Source of the DNA: 2-01-FULL-41-14 sp046317875 | GTDB lineage: Bacteria > Pseudomonadota > Alphaproteobacteria > UBA7879 > UBA5542 | Direction: 5' to 3' | DNA: 64,000 nucleotides | NCBI GenBank assembly: GCA_046317875.1 | Contig: JBKCVN010000025.1 | Location: forward strand, 1-64,000 | In this document: in pieces, positions 45,720 through 55,803 of the stretch | Layout of the letters: the number at the start of each line of letters is the position of its first letter | How positions within the stretch are numbered: the stretch's first letter is position 1 | Made by a program: the position numbers and the translations under genes | The notes under the pieces: generated by a model | Seen by the model: only the letters and a program-made list of their open reading frames with translations | Told to the model about the DNA's origin: nothing | Databases searched by the model: none

Positions 45720-47055
45720 TTTTCAATAGGGTTTCAATGGTGCTTAGCATGTCTTCCACCTGTTGAAGTTTGGGAGCTTCCGCCATGATGCGAATGACGG
45801 GTTCGGTCCCCGAGGGACGTATAACCAATCGGCCACCTGCTTGCTGGAAAGATAATGTGAGGCTGTCGATTTCTTTCATAAGACCAGCATTCTGAAGGAT
45901 TTTTTTATTTTTAAGCTTTATATTACGGGTCTTTTGGGGCGAAAGTTTAAAGGGATGCAAAATTTCACTGGCCAATTTCTTAGATTGAACCAAGATGGAT
46001 AAAACCTGAAGGGCCGCCACCAAGCCATCTCCGCTTGTGCCATAATCGCTGAGAACGATGTGACCCGAAGGTTCTCCCCCCACATTGAATCCCCCTTTTT
46101 TCATGGCCTCGGTGACGTAGCGGTCTCCGACGGGAGTGCGTAAAAGATGAAGGCCTTCTTTGGACAGGAATGTTTCTAGCGCCATATTTGCCATGATGGT
46201 AGACACCACTGTATTCCCTTTTAAGGTGCCCTTTTTGTGCCCCAAGGACGCAATCAAACCAATCAACAGATCCCCTTCGATGATTTCCCCGTTTTCATCG
46301 CAAACGACCAAGCGATCTGCGTCGCCATCTAGCCCTATGCCGATGTCTGCTTTGTGGGCTTTAACCGTCTGTGACAGGAGCTGGGGCTCTACAGCGCCAC
46401 AATTCAAGTTAATATTTTCACCATTAGGATTATCACCAATAGGAACAATCTGGGCTCCTAATTCCCATAGGATCATGGGAGCAATTTTATAGGCGGCGCC
46501 ATTAGCGCAATCGATTACAATTTTTAATCCATCTAAACGTAAGCCTGCAGGAAAGGTGGATTTGACAAATTCAATATAACGACCCGGCGCGTCATCTAGT
46601 CGTTTCGCACGACCCAAACGTTCGGAAGATGCGAGATGATCGTTGGTAAAATTTTCAATTTTTTCTTCAATTTCCAACTCTTGGGCATCAGATAATTTAT
46701 TGCCCTCGGGGGTGAAAAATTTAATACCATTATCCGTATAGGGATTATGAGAGGCCGATATCATCACACCCAGGTCTGCGCGCAACGAACGGGTTAACAT
46801 GGCCACAGCGGGGGTCGGCAGGGGGCCCACAAGGACCACATCCATCCCCATGGAAATAAATCCAGCGGTAAGGGCGGGTTCCACCATGTATCCTGAAAGA
46901 CGGGTGTCTTTCCCAATAACCACCAAGTGATGTCGGTCATCTTTTTGGAAACATTTCCCTGCAGCTTGGGCAATCTTTAACAAAGTGTCAGGGGTCATGT
47001 GTCCCTTATTTACGAGACCCCGAATACCATCAGTACCGAAAAACTTTTTTTTCAC
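45697..47055 (-). CDS. glmM: Phosphoglucosamine mutase
   Basis: A 452-residue enzyme that converts glucosamine 6-phosphate to glucosamine 1-phosphate for UDP-GlcNAc, peptidoglycan and lipid A. It starts KKFFGTDGIRGLVNKGHMTP. The active-site phosphoserine loop is MISASHNPYTDNGIKFF, the metal loop DGDADRLV, the sugar loop GGEPSGHIV, and the phosphate-binding loop RPSGTEPVIRIM. All domains are complete. It overlaps ftsH by 4 bp and ogt by 23 bp, in the alphaproteobacterial order ftsH-glmM. Confidence 0.96.
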   Translation of the reverse strand: MKKKFFGTDGIRGLVNKGHMTPDTLLKIAQAAGKCFQKDDRHHLVVIGKDTRLSGYMVEPALTAGFISMGMDVVLVGPLPTPAVAMLTRSLRADLGVMISASHNPYTDNGIKFFTPEGNKLSDAQELEIEEKIENFTNDHLASSERLGRAKRLDDAPGRYIEFVKSTFPAGLRLDGLKIVIDCANGAAYKIAPMILWELGAQIVPIGDNPNGENINLNCGAVEPQLLSQTVKAHKADIGIGLDGDADRLVVCDENGEIIEGDLLIGLIASLGHKKGTLKGNTVVSTIMANMALETFLSKEGLHLLRTPVGDRYVTEAMKKGGFNVGGEPSGHIVLSDYGTSGDGLVAALQVLSILVQSKKLASEILHPFKLSPQKTRNIKLKNKKILQNAGLMKEIDSLTLSFQQAGGRLVIRPSGTEPVIRIMAEAPKLQQVEDMLSTIETLLKNADLSGS

Positions 47056-49010
47056 GCGCCCTCTTTAGATTTTTTATTTGATTTTGTCCCAGGAATAAGT
47101 TTTTTCTTTATTTTATCCATTTTAGATTCAGAAACAGATTCTTCTTCCATAATGGGTAAAGAAGTTTTATTTATTTTTCTGGGTTTCTTTTTAGCAATAG
47201 GTTTTATCTTTTTCCCAGCTAACAAATCTTTAATATCGTCACCCGTTAGTGTTTCAAATTCAATTAAAGCCTGAGCTAAGGATTCTAGTTGGCCCGCATG
47301 CTTTTTTAAGATTTTTTTAGCGGTGGCGTATCCTTCATCCACAATTCGTCTTATTTCTTGATCCACATTTTGGGCGGTGGCTTCAGACATATTTTGTGTT
47401 TGTGTCACTGAGTGTCCCAAGAAAAGCTCTTGTTGCGGTGCCCCATAAGCAATGGGCCCCATTTTTTCGCTCAGCCCCCATTCTGTAACCATTCGTCGTG
47501 CCATTTCTGTGGCAAACTTAATGTCCGAGGATGCGCCTGTTGTGACTTTATCTTTGCCAAAAATTTGCTCTTCTGCCACGCGGCCCCCCATGGCAACGGC
47601 TATGTCTGCTTTTAATTTGGCCTGGTCCATGGATAAGCGATCCCCCTCTGGCAATCTCATGACCATCCCTAGGGCTCGACCTCGCGGAATGATGGTGGCT
47701 TTGTGAATGGGGTCAGAATCGGGCAAATAAGACCCCACTAGGGCATGGCCTGCTTCATGATAGGCCGTTAATCTTTTTTCTTCCTCGCTCATGGCTAACG
47801 AGCGACGCTCGGATCCCATCATGACCTTATCTTTTGCTTCTTCTAGTTCTTCCATACCCACAAATCGGCGGCCTTTGCGGGCAGCCAATAGGGCTGCTTC
47901 GTTCACTAAATTGGCAAGCTCTGCCCCCGAAAACCCAGGCGTTCCCCGTGCAATAACTCGGGCACTTACATCTTCGGCTTTCTGAATTTTCTTCAGGTGA
48001 ACGTTAAGAATTTCTTCCCGACCGGTAACGTCGGGGGCGGGGACCACCACTTGGCGGTCAAAGCGACCAGGTCTTAATAAGGCAGGGTCAAGAACATCAG
48101 GACGGTTCGTGGCGGCAATCAGAATAATTCCTTCATTTGATTCAAAACCATCCATTTCAACCAATAGTTGGTTCAGGGTCTGTTCTCGTTCATCATTTCC
48201 GCCCCCCAGGCCTGCGCCACGGTGACGCCCTACGGCATCAATTTCATCGATAAAAATGATGCAGGGCGCGTGCTTTTTGGCTTGCTCAAACATGTCTCTG
48301 ACACGGCTAGCTCCTACACCTACGAACATTTCTACAAAGTCTGACCCTGAAATGGAAAAGAAAGGAACGTTTGCTTCACCTGCAATAGCCCGTGCTAGCA
48401 AGGTTTTTCCATTACCGGGAGATCCAATTAACAAAACACCTTTGGGAATTTTGCCCCCCAGGCGCTGGAATTTTTGGGGATCCTTTAAGAATTCCACTAT
48501 TTCTTCAACCTCTTGTTTGGATTCGGTAATACCGGCCACATCTTTAAATGTGACTTTACCAGCTTTTGCAATTAAAAGTTTGGCTTTGGATTTCCCGAAC
48601 CCCATGGCTTTTCCGCCGCCTCCTTGCATTTGACGGTAGAAATAAACCCATACCCCAATAAAAAGCAAAGTGGGGAACCAAGAAATTAAAATACTCCAAA
48701 ACGTGGACCTTTCTTCATGGCGATTGGCGGCTTCCACTTTTATACCGTTTTTAGCTAAAGCATTCGCTACATCGGTTTTCTCGGGGACTTTGGTTATAAA
48801 AGAAGATCCATCCATCTTCTTGCCATTAATGGTATCTCCCCGCATTACAACTTCTTTAATTTCCTTGGCTTCAACAGCTTGTTGGAAAGCAGTATAGTCC
48901 AAGGCTTGGCCCTGGCTTTTTGCAGTGTCATCTAAAAATGTTTGATAAATGAAAAATATGCCAGCGACTAATACTAACAAAATCAAAAAATTTCTTTGAT
49001 TTGTACTCAT
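47052..49010 (-). CDS. ftsH: ATP-dependent zinc metalloprotease FtsH
   Basis: A 652-residue inner-membrane AAA+ protease that degrades misfolded membrane proteins and regulators such as LpxC. Two membrane helices (about 7-23 and 108-126) flank a periplasmic domain. The AAA domain has Walker A GSPGNGKTLLARA, Walker B CIIFIDEIDAVGRHRG and the second region of homology (RPDVLDPALLRPGRFDRQVV). The zinc site is HEAGH with a later Asp. The C-terminal tail (about 610-652) is Lys-rich. Between tilS and glmM, as in relatives. Confidence 0.97.
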   Translation of the reverse strand: MSTNQRNFLILLVLVAGIFFIYQTFLDDTAKSQGQALDYTAFQQAVEAKEIKEVVMRGDTINGKKMDGSSFITKVPEKTDVANALAKNGIKVEAANRHEERSTFWSILISWFPTLLFIGVWVYFYRQMQGGGGKAMGFGKSKAKLLIAKAGKVTFKDVAGITESKQEVEEIVEFLKDPQKFQRLGGKIPKGVLLIGSPGNGKTLLARAIAGEANVPFFSISGSDFVEMFVGVGASRVRDMFEQAKKHAPCIIFIDEIDAVGRHRGAGLGGGNDEREQTLNQLLVEMDGFESNEGIILIAATNRPDVLDPALLRPGRFDRQVVVPAPDVTGREEILNVHLKKIQKAEDVSARVIARGTPGFSGAELANLVNEAALLAARKGRRFVGMEELEEAKDKVMMGSERRSLAMSEEEKRLTAYHEAGHALVGSYLPDSDPIHKATIIPRGRALGMVMRLPEGDRLSMDQAKLKADIAVAMGGRVAEEQIFGKDKVTTGASSDIKFATEMARRMVTEWGLSEKMGPIAYGAPQQELFLGHSVTQTQNMSEATAQNVDQEIRRIVDEGYATAKKILKKHAGQLESLAQALIEFETLTGDDIKDLLAGKKIKPIAKKKPRKINKTSLPIMEEESVSESKMDKIKKKLIPGTKSNKKSKEGA

Positions 49011-49045
49011 GGGTAAAAACTCCTAAAACGAGGGAAAGTTTAGAC

Positions 49046-50296
49046 TTAAACAAAAAATTCCGCAAGCAGAGAATTCTTAGGTGAATAAAGGAAAGAGGTA
49101 GGATCGGCAGAGTGTTCTGTTTTTAAAAAGGGAACTGAAATCAATTTATTTTTCTTCCAATATGAGGGGAAAGAGAGAGTAACAGGGTAGGGGAACTTTT
49201 CTTTATCGAGGGTGTCAAGTTGGGACCAACCCTTTTCTACTAGGGGTTGAATGACATATCCTGCAGGAAGATCCTGTTGGGCGATGAAGCGACTCCAGAA
49301 AAATTCCCCCGTGCGTAAAGTCATCACGGGAGGCAAAAGCCGGCGATCGGGAACGACCCAGATTTTTTGATTTTTAACATACACCACACATTTTCCCAGG
49401 GAAGTGGGCGAAAAATTTTTGTTCACCCATTTTTCATACAGGGATTGAATAGACCTAGGGCTGGGAAGATAGGGACCATTTCCAATGGTTCGAATCAGAT
49501 GACCCAGGGCTTTTTGCATAAGGACAGGATCGGTTGTCTCCACACACCTAAAGTCTAAAGAACCATATCCTTCGGGGGCTACATCAACCCAAAGAGCGAA
49601 GAACTGGGCCAGCTGTTGTTCTTGTTTCTGACGTTCTTGTTGATAGGGCAAAAGATCAACCTGTTGGGTTTCTTTGTGCCGAAGCTGAACCCTGAGAAAC
49701 TTTATATTTTGATTGCTGGAATCTTCAATATGGGGATGGGTGCCTAAAAAATCCCTCAATTGATTTTTATGAATTGAAAGAAGGGGCCGAATCAGTCGGC
49801 AGTGATCAAAATATGTTATCGCACTCATGCCTGCAAGGCCATATGAAGTACTTTGGTGTTGGGATCTCATTACATATGTTTCTTGTTGGTCCTCGGCATG
49901 ATGGGCAGTGAAAAGGTGTAATATGTTATGTTCAGCACAGGCAGATTCTAATAACTGATAACGGGCCAATCGAGCCTTTTCTTGAATGCGGGAAACGGGG
50001 GGATGTTTATGATCCCATTTTAAAATGAAACAAGCAATTCCTTTTGATTCAAGCCAAATTTTGACCTGATATGCGTCTGAAGACGATTCGGGACGTAGTC
50101 CATGATCCACATGAAAAGCCGAAAGAGACCCATTATGTTTTCTGGTCCATTCATGCAACAGAAAGGTCAGAGCAAGGCTGTCAACCCCGCCGGATACTGC
50201 AACACCTAAATGTGGTTTTTCTTCAAAGGGGCCTAGCCGGTCCATCTGTTGAAAAAACTGGGAAATAAGTGGGTGATGGGAGTTTAGACCGGACAT
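49046..50296 (-). CDS. tilS: tRNA(Ile)-lysidine synthase
   Basis: A 416-residue TilS which makes lysidine at C34 of the tRNA-Ile that reads AUA. The PP-loop is GVAVSGGVDSLALTFLLHEW, followed by FHVDHGLRPESSSDA and ahead HHAEDQQETYVMR, the usual N-type ATP pyrophosphatase sequence. The C-terminal substrate-binding domain is shorter than in E. coli. Its start overlaps the cpoB stop by 13 bp. Essential; the partner tRNA-Ile(CAT) is not in this window. Confidence 0.93.
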   Translation of the reverse strand: MSGLNSHHPLISQFFQQMDRLGPFEEKPHLGVAVSGGVDSLALTFLLHEWTRKHNGSLSAFHVDHGLRPESSSDAYQVKIWLESKGIACFILKWDHKHPPVSRIQEKARLARYQLLESACAEHNILHLFTAHHAEDQQETYVMRSQHQSTSYGLAGMSAITYFDHCRLIRPLLSIHKNQLRDFLGTHPHIEDSSNQNIKFLRVQLRHKETQQVDLLPYQQERQKQEQQLAQFFALWVDVAPEGYGSLDFRCVETTDPVLMQKALGHLIRTIGNGPYLPSPRSIQSLYEKWVNKNFSPTSLGKCVVYVKNQKIWVVPDRRLLPPVMTLRTGEFFWSRFIAQQDLPAGYVIQPLVEKGWSQLDTLDKEKFPYPVTLSFPSYWKKNKLISVPFLKTEHSADPTSFLYSPKNSLLAEFFV

Positions 50297-51093
50297 GAAA
50301 ATGAAGTTTGGGCCTCGGTCAAACGCTCTTCAAATTCAGCAGATAAGGGACTGTAATCTTTCTTGATTTTGTCTACGGTCAGGCAGGCTTCTTTTTGTTT
50401 TTCCATTTTATTTAAGGCAAATGCCATCATCAATAAAATTTCAGGGGCCTCAGGCGCTTTGGGTGTTTTTTTGTAAAATTCCCCTGCATACAAGGCGGCT
50501 TCTTTATAATTCTCATGTTTATAGGCTAGATATGTTAGATCTTTATAGATGGTTGAAACTTTTGCATGTTTGGAATACTTGGACACGAACATCCGTAAGG
50601 CTTTTTCCAAACGGTCCTCAGGTAACATTTTGCCAGCGGTCTCGATGTGCAGGGCTAATTCATCCGCGCTCATTTTATTCAATTTATCCTGATAGACTGA
50701 ATCTTCGGTTTGTTTTACCGTATCTTTGGTTTCTGAAAGTTGTTTTTCCAATAGGGCTATTTTGGTTTCTAGATCTTGTTGGGTTTTTTGATTTGAAGTT
50801 TTAAGGGTTTGTAAGGCATGATCCATTTCTTCAAACTTGCTGGTCAGTTGTGCAAGGCGGTCATTTAGCCCTTGTACTTTTTCAAGCAACATGGTTTGGG
50901 AGGGGTCTTCAGGAGGGGTGGCCCCGGCTGCTTGATAGGCAGGATCTCCCCCAAATCTTTTATAAATATAGCGCTGTAATGCTTCTACCTCTTGGGATAA
51001 TCGGCGTACATTGTTGTCACCCATTTCCACAGGGGCGTCGGTCCAGCCATGGCTTAATATAAATATTGTTAGGCAAAAAATGATTTTATTCAT
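50284..51093 (-). CDS. cpoB: Cell division coordinator CpoB (YbgF)
   Basis: A 269-residue periplasmic protein. The signal peptide is about 1-19, an N-terminal trimerising coiled coil spans about 70-130 (VQGLNDRLAQLTSKFEEMD), and a C-terminal TPR domain spans about 145-265 (TIYKDLTYLAYKHENYKEAA). CpoB links peptidoglycan synthesis with outer-membrane constriction through Tol-Pal. In alphaproteobacteria it lies between pal and tilS; here the tilS side is kept but the tol-pal genes are replaced by the divergent valS. Confidence 0.88.
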   Translation of the reverse strand: MNKIIFCLTIFILSHGWTDAPVEMGDNNVRRLSQEVEALQRYIYKRFGGDPAYQAAGATPPEDPSQTMLLEKVQGLNDRLAQLTSKFEEMDHALQTLKTSNQKTQQDLETKIALLEKQLSETKDTVKQTEDSVYQDKLNKMSADELALHIETAGKMLPEDRLEKALRMFVSKYSKHAKVSTIYKDLTYLAYKHENYKEAALYAGEFYKKTPKAPEAPEILLMMAFALNKMEKQKEACLTVDKIKKDYSPLSAEFEERLTEAQTSFSCPV

Positions 51094-51214
51094 GATTAAT
51101 TTCTCTATGCTTAATTAAAAATACCACAAAATAGATCTTTTTTCCCATATTTTTCTTTAAAATGACCAACGCTTTATGTAAAAATCAAGCTCTTATGAAA
51201 GGCCTGTAAAAAGC

Positions 51215-53848
51215 ATGTTAGAAAAAAAGTACGATTCTGCCCAAACTGAAAAGTTTTTTTATGATTTATGGGAGCGTTCGGGGTGTTTTAAATCCCAATC
51301 GAAAGGGTCTCCCTATACCATCATTATGCCCCCTGCAAATGTTACAGGAAGTTTGCATTTAGGCCATGCTTTAACCTTTACCCTACAGGATATCTTAATT
51401 CGATTCCATCGACTGAAGGGGAAAGATGTCTTGTGGCAAGCAGGCACAGACCATGCGGGGATTGCGACCCAAATGGTGGTTGAGCGTCAGCTGGGTGAAC
51501 AAGGTGTGACCCGACAAGAGCTGGGCCGTGAGAAATTTCTAGAAGAAGTGTGGAAATGGAAAGAACAATCGGGGGGCGCCATTATTTCACAACTGAAGCG
51601 ATTGGGTGCCAGTGCAGATTGGTCGCGAGAACGCTTTACCATGGACGATCACGCGAACCACTGTGTAAAAAACGCCTTCATTCAACTGTATGAAGATGGC
51701 TTGATCTATCGTGATAAACGGTTGGTGAATTGGGATGCCAAATACCAAACGGCCATTTCTGATTTGGAAGTGGTTCAAAAGGAACAAAAAGGTAAAATGT
51801 ACTATTTGCGTTATCCGTTGGAAACCACAGAAGGCCATATTGTGGTGGCAACGACCCGGCCTGAAACTTTCTTTGGGGATGTGGCCGTCGCGGTTCACCC
51901 CCAGGACGAACGATATAGTTCTTTGATTGGTCAGCGTATCGGGCTGCCCTTAACCCATAGAAGCATACCGGTTGTTGGGGATGAGTATTGTGATCCCACA
52001 AAAGGTACCGGAGCCGTTAAAATTACACCAGCCCATGACTTTAATGATTTTGAAGTGGGTCAACGTCATCAATTGAAAGGGATCTCAGTTCTGGATGTTC
52101 ATAACCGCCTAAAGGGTGAAGGGGTCCCCAGCGACTATGAGGGGCTGTCGGTTTCCGAAGCCCGTACAAAGGTTGTGGCTTTTTTTGAAGAGCAAGGATT
52201 GTTGGAAAAAATAGACGAAGTGGTTCATGTGGTTCCCCATGGGGACCGTTCTGATATGGTAATTGAGCCCCGTTTAACGGACCAGTGGTATGTGGATGCG
52301 GCGACCCTTTCCAAAAAAGCTATTGCAGCGGTAGAAATGGGCGAAATGGTATTTTTCCCAGAACAATGGACCAAAGTTTACTTTGAGTGGCTGAATAATA
52401 TCCAGCCCTGGTGTATTTCCCGTCAAATTTGGTGGGGGCATTCCATTCCAGCCTGGTATGGGCCCGATGGCCAAGTTTTTGTGGCAAGTACCCTGGATGA
52501 AGCCCAAGTTCAAGCCCAGAAGATATACGGTCACCCTGTTGATCTGGTACCCGATCCCGATGTTCTGGATACTTGGTTTTCTTCTGGTTTATGGCCCGTC
52601 ATAACCCTGGAAGGATTTGAAAATCATGCTGATTTTCAAAAATATTACCCCACTAATGTATTGGTGACGGGGTTTGATATTTTATTTTTCTGGGTGGCGA
52701 GAATGATGATGTTGGGTCTTTATTTTACCCATCAAGTTCCTTTCCGACATGTATATATGCATGCCCTAGTGCGGGATGCCAAGGGCCAGAAAATGTCTAA
52801 ATCTAAAGGGAATGTGATAGATCCTTTGTATTTAATAGACAACTATGGGGCAGATGCTTTGCGGTTTACTTTGGCTTCGTTGGCGGCGCCTGGGCGTGAC
52901 ATTAAATTGGGAGAACCCCAGGTAGAGGCTTCCCGCAATTTTATAACTAAGTTCTGGAATGCGGCCCGCTATGCCTTTATGAATGGGGCCCAGTGGAATG
53001 CTCAATTTAAGCCCCAGGAATGCGCATCAAGCCTGAACCAATGGGTGGTGGCTGAAACAGCCCTGTGCATCAAGAACGTAGAGACCTCCCTTGACAACTA
53101 TCGATTCCATGAAGCGTCTCAGTCCATTTATCAGTTTTTGTGGGGGACTTTGTGCGATTGGTACCTAGAGCTAACCAAGCCCGTGTTACTGGGAACGGAC
53201 GAAGAGGCTAAAACAGAAATTCAACATACTTTGGGTTGGGTCATTGGACAATTGTGTCACGTGATGCATCCCATAATGCCCTTTGTAACGGAGGAAATTT
53301 GGAAGGCCGTAGGGGGAGACGGATTATTGATAGGAGCCGCATGGCCTAAAATTGATTCATTTTCCTTTGAGCCGGCTCAGAAAGAAACCAATTGGATTAT
53401 TGATGTTATTTCTGCCTTTCGATCTTTAAGAAACGAGCTGGGAATTGAACCCGGATTTTCATTAAAGGTGTCTACTGATTCGCTATCTGCAGAAGCGGTT
53501 CAAAGTCTTCAATCCTATAAACCCATCCTAGAAAGAATGGGGCGCTTAGAGATTGCAACCGATCGTCTATCAGGTAAAACCATCGATGTGGTGGTGGGTC
53601 TTGAATCTTTTCAAGTAGAAGTACTGGGAGCATTTGATCCCCAACAGGAAATGGCACGGTTACAGAAAGAATGTGAAAAGATAGAATCGGAGTTATCTAA
53701 GGTGGAAAAGAAGCTTTCTGATTCTATGATCTTAGCTAAAGCGCCCCAAGAGATTATCGATGAATTGAATGACCGGAAGGAATCCTTCAGATCAAAACAA
53801 GAAAAGTATCAACAATCTCTTGGGAAAATAAAAAGGCTTTTAGAATAA
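51215..53848 (+). CDS. valS: Valine-tRNA ligase
   Basis: An 877-residue class I synthetase. The ATP site is PPANVTGSLHLGHALTFTLQ (HIGH as HLGH) and GQKMSKSKGNVIDP (KMSKS). An editing domain is between them (about 190-340, TTRPETFFGDVAVAVHP). The anticodon-binding helical domain follows, and the C-terminal coiled coil (about 815-877) is the tRNA-contacting arm typical of ValS. It starts at ATG 51215, divergent from cpoB across about 120 bp. Complete. Confidence 0.97.
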   Translation: MLEKKYDSAQTEKFFYDLWERSGCFKSQSKGSPYTIIMPPANVTGSLHLGHALTFTLQDILIRFHRLKGKDVLWQAGTDHAGIATQMVVERQLGEQGVTRQELGREKFLEEVWKWKEQSGGAIISQLKRLGASADWSRERFTMDDHANHCVKNAFIQLYEDGLIYRDKRLVNWDAKYQTAISDLEVVQKEQKGKMYYLRYPLETTEGHIVVATTRPETFFGDVAVAVHPQDERYSSLIGQRIGLPLTHRSIPVVGDEYCDPTKGTGAVKITPAHDFNDFEVGQRHQLKGISVLDVHNRLKGEGVPSDYEGLSVSEARTKVVAFFEEQGLLEKIDEVVHVVPHGDRSDMVIEPRLTDQWYVDAATLSKKAIAAVEMGEMVFFPEQWTKVYFEWLNNIQPWCISRQIWWGHSIPAWYGPDGQVFVASTLDEAQVQAQKIYGHPVDLVPDPDVLDTWFSSGLWPVITLEGFENHADFQKYYPTNVLVTGFDILFFWVARMMMLGLYFTHQVPFRHVYMHALVRDAKGQKMSKSKGNVIDPLYLIDNYGADALRFTLASLAAPGRDIKLGEPQVEASRNFITKFWNAARYAFMNGAQWNAQFKPQECASSLNQWVVAETALCIKNVETSLDNYRFHEASQSIYQFLWGTLCDWYLELTKPVLLGTDEEAKTEIQHTLGWVIGQLCHVMHPIMPFVTEEIWKAVGGDGLLIGAAWPKIDSFSFEPAQKETNWIIDVISAFRSLRNELGIEPGFSLKVSTDSLSAEAVQSLQSYKPILERMGRLEIATDRLSGKTIDVVVGLESFQVEVLGAFDPQQEMARLQKECEKIESELSKVEKKLSDSMILAKAPQEIIDELNDRKESFRSKQEKYQQSLGKIKRLLE

Positions 53849-53901
53849 TATTTTAAAATAAGGGAGAACTTTTAATAAAAAGCAGCTTCCCTATATTTTA
53901 A

Positions 53902-54075
53902 TTATTCTTTGCTTTCTTCAGTTTTTTCTTCTGTAGTAGTCGTTTCAGTAACGGTACTGTCAGGAGCAGTTGTTTCAGTTGTAGTAGTTTCAACTGTTGT
54001 TTCTTCTTTTTTCTTATCGCAGTTTGCAAGTACGAAAAGAAGAGCAAGTGCTGTCATTGATAGAATAGTTTTCAA
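53902..54075 (-). CDS. Small Thr/Glu-rich lipoprotein with TTG start
   Basis: Encodes 57 residues: MKTILSMTALALLFVLANCD, three Lys, then a tail almost wholly of Thr and Glu (EETTVETTTTETTAPDSTV and similar). The LANC sequence at 16-19 resembles a lipobox, though Asn before the Cys is atypical. If processed, the product is a diacylglyceryl lipoprotein with a short acidic, disordered tail. TTG 54075 is chosen because GGAGAC lies 8 bp upstream, the same site that precedes the repeat-protein genes. It sits between valS and murJ. No family recognised. Confidence 0.65.
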   Translation of the reverse strand: MKTILSMTALALLFVLANCDKKKEETTVETTTTETTAPDSTVTETTTTEEKTEESKE

Positions 54076-54144
54076 TTTATGTCTCCATATAATTAATTAT
54101 CTTTATAACCTTTATCATATTTTTTTTCTTTAATATAGAGGGAA

Positions 54145-55689
54145 CTATAGGTCTTTAGAAAATTTTTTAAAGTACGAGGGTCGGAAGATCCCTACCCAGG
54201 CGGCAGATAAAAGGTAAAACCCAATGCCTGGGCCAAGAATAGCTGGAAGAAGAATCCAAGAAGAGGATGTGATTTTTTGAAGCCAAGTGTTTAAATAGGG
54301 GCATAAGCCCATAATATATATTAATAAAACGGCTACAGGGAGACTCAGTTTTTGAATATAAGTGCAAAAACTAGCATTAAAGAAGAACAATTTCTTTTTT
54401 CTGAGAAAATAGATTAATAGGCCCGTTTGAACCCAGGCCGAGAGGCTGGTGGAAAAGGCGAGCCCCACATATTCATAAGGAGTAATCAATAACAAATTCA
54501 GTGTGACATTGAGGCCTACGCCAATGGCCCCCACAATCATGGGGGTTCGGGTGTCTCCACTGGAAAAAAAGCACGTGCTGAATAGCTTGATTAAAATATA
54601 GGCGGGTAAACCAGAGGCCAGGGCAGTGAGGGTCGATGCGGTGGGCAAAATATCACTTTGGCTAAAGGCCCCATGGGCATACAAATTCTTTACCAAAAAA
54701 GGAGCAAACAGCATCAAGCTGAGAGTTGCAGGAATGGAAAGGGTGAGGGCGCTTTCTAAAGCCAGCGTTTGCAAAGTTTTAGCATTCTCCCAATTTTGGG
54801 TGCGGATATATTTGGAAAGGGTGGGAAGCAGAACCGTGCTTAGGGCAATCCCAATCACACTAAGGGGAAGTTGGGCCAGGCGGTCTGCATAGCTCATGTA
54901 GGAAATACCCCCTACCTTTAAGTAGGACGCAATCATAATATCTAAGAATAGGTTGATTTGAACCACACTGGAACCCAGGGCGGCAGGGACCAATGTTTTA
55001 AAAAATTGGCGCACTTGGGGGGTAAGTTTTGGCTTGGCAGGGAATACGGAAATTTTAGAAAGATGACAGGGAATGAAAACCCATAAAAACTGAATCACCC
55101 CACACCCCAGAATACCCCACGCCAGTGCATATCCTGGGGAATGGAGTGTAGGGCTTAGGTATAAAAGAGCACCAATAATAAAGATGTTTCCGGCGGCGGG
55201 TGATGCTGCTGCAGCCACAAACCGTTCGAAAGAATTCAAGATTCCACTGAAGAAAGCCGTAAGGGAAATAAAAAACAGAAAAGGAAACGTAATTTGGGAA
55301 AAACTAATGGTCAGGGCCAACCGATCTGGCGTATTGACCAAGCCCCTGAAAAATAATGGAATGAGATCTGGTAAAAAGAACTCTATGACTAAAATCAGGG
55401 CTGCTAGTGTGATGCCTAGGAACGAGAAAATATGTTGGGCAAAGTTAAGGGCCGCTGATTTTCCGTCCTTTGCGAGGATTGATGAAAACATGGGCACAAA
55501 AGACACGTTGAAAGCACCTTCTGCAAAAATGCGTCTGAATAAGCTGGGGATTTTGATGGCAATACCAAGGGCATCGCTTACGATATTCACGCCAATGTAG
55601 TGCGCTTGAAGCGTTTCGCGAACAAAACCAGTTATACGGCTTAAGATAGTAAAACCGCTAACGGAAAGGAAAGACTTAATAAGTTTCAT
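54145..55689 (-). CDS. murJ: Lipid II flippase MurJ
   Basis: A 514-residue MurJ/MviN that moves lipid II across the inner membrane for peptidoglycan synthesis. About 14 membrane helices are visible. The N-terminal signature SGFTILSRITGFVRETLQA and RRIFAEGAFNVSFVPMFS are clear, as is ERFVAAAASPAAGNIFII. ATG 55689 (MKLIKSFLS) is preferred over an extension to 55731. Complete length; it confirms that the bacterium still makes peptidoglycan precursors. Confidence 0.93.
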   Translation of the reverse strand: MKLIKSFLSVSGFTILSRITGFVRETLQAHYIGVNIVSDALGIAIKIPSLFRRIFAEGAFNVSFVPMFSSILAKDGKSAALNFAQHIFSFLGITLAALILVIEFFLPDLIPLFFRGLVNTPDRLALTISFSQITFPFLFFISLTAFFSGILNSFERFVAAAASPAAGNIFIIGALLYLSPTLHSPGYALAWGILGCGVIQFLWVFIPCHLSKISVFPAKPKLTPQVRQFFKTLVPAALGSSVVQINLFLDIMIASYLKVGGISYMSYADRLAQLPLSVIGIALSTVLLPTLSKYIRTQNWENAKTLQTLALESALTLSIPATLSLMLFAPFLVKNLYAHGAFSQSDILPTASTLTALASGLPAYILIKLFSTCFFSSGDTRTPMIVGAIGVGLNVTLNLLLITPYEYVGLAFSTSLSAWVQTGLLIYFLRKKKLFFFNASFCTYIQKLSLPVAVLLIYIMGLCPYLNTWLQKITSSSWILLPAILGPGIGFYLLSAAWVGIFRPSYFKKFSKDL

Positions 55690-55803
55690 ATGTCCCTTAT
55701 CTTTTTCGGCTGATACTAAGGAGGCCCACATAAAAAGGCAAGAAAAATAACCCTATAATAAACTTCCAGATGGTAAACAAGGAATAAATATAGAAAGATA
55801 GAA

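Noticed and set aside
53909..54133. Val/Ser-rich plus-strand open frame
   Set aside because: It is the complement of the Thr/Glu-rich minus-strand lipoprotein, whose signal peptide and ribosome site make that strand the coding one.
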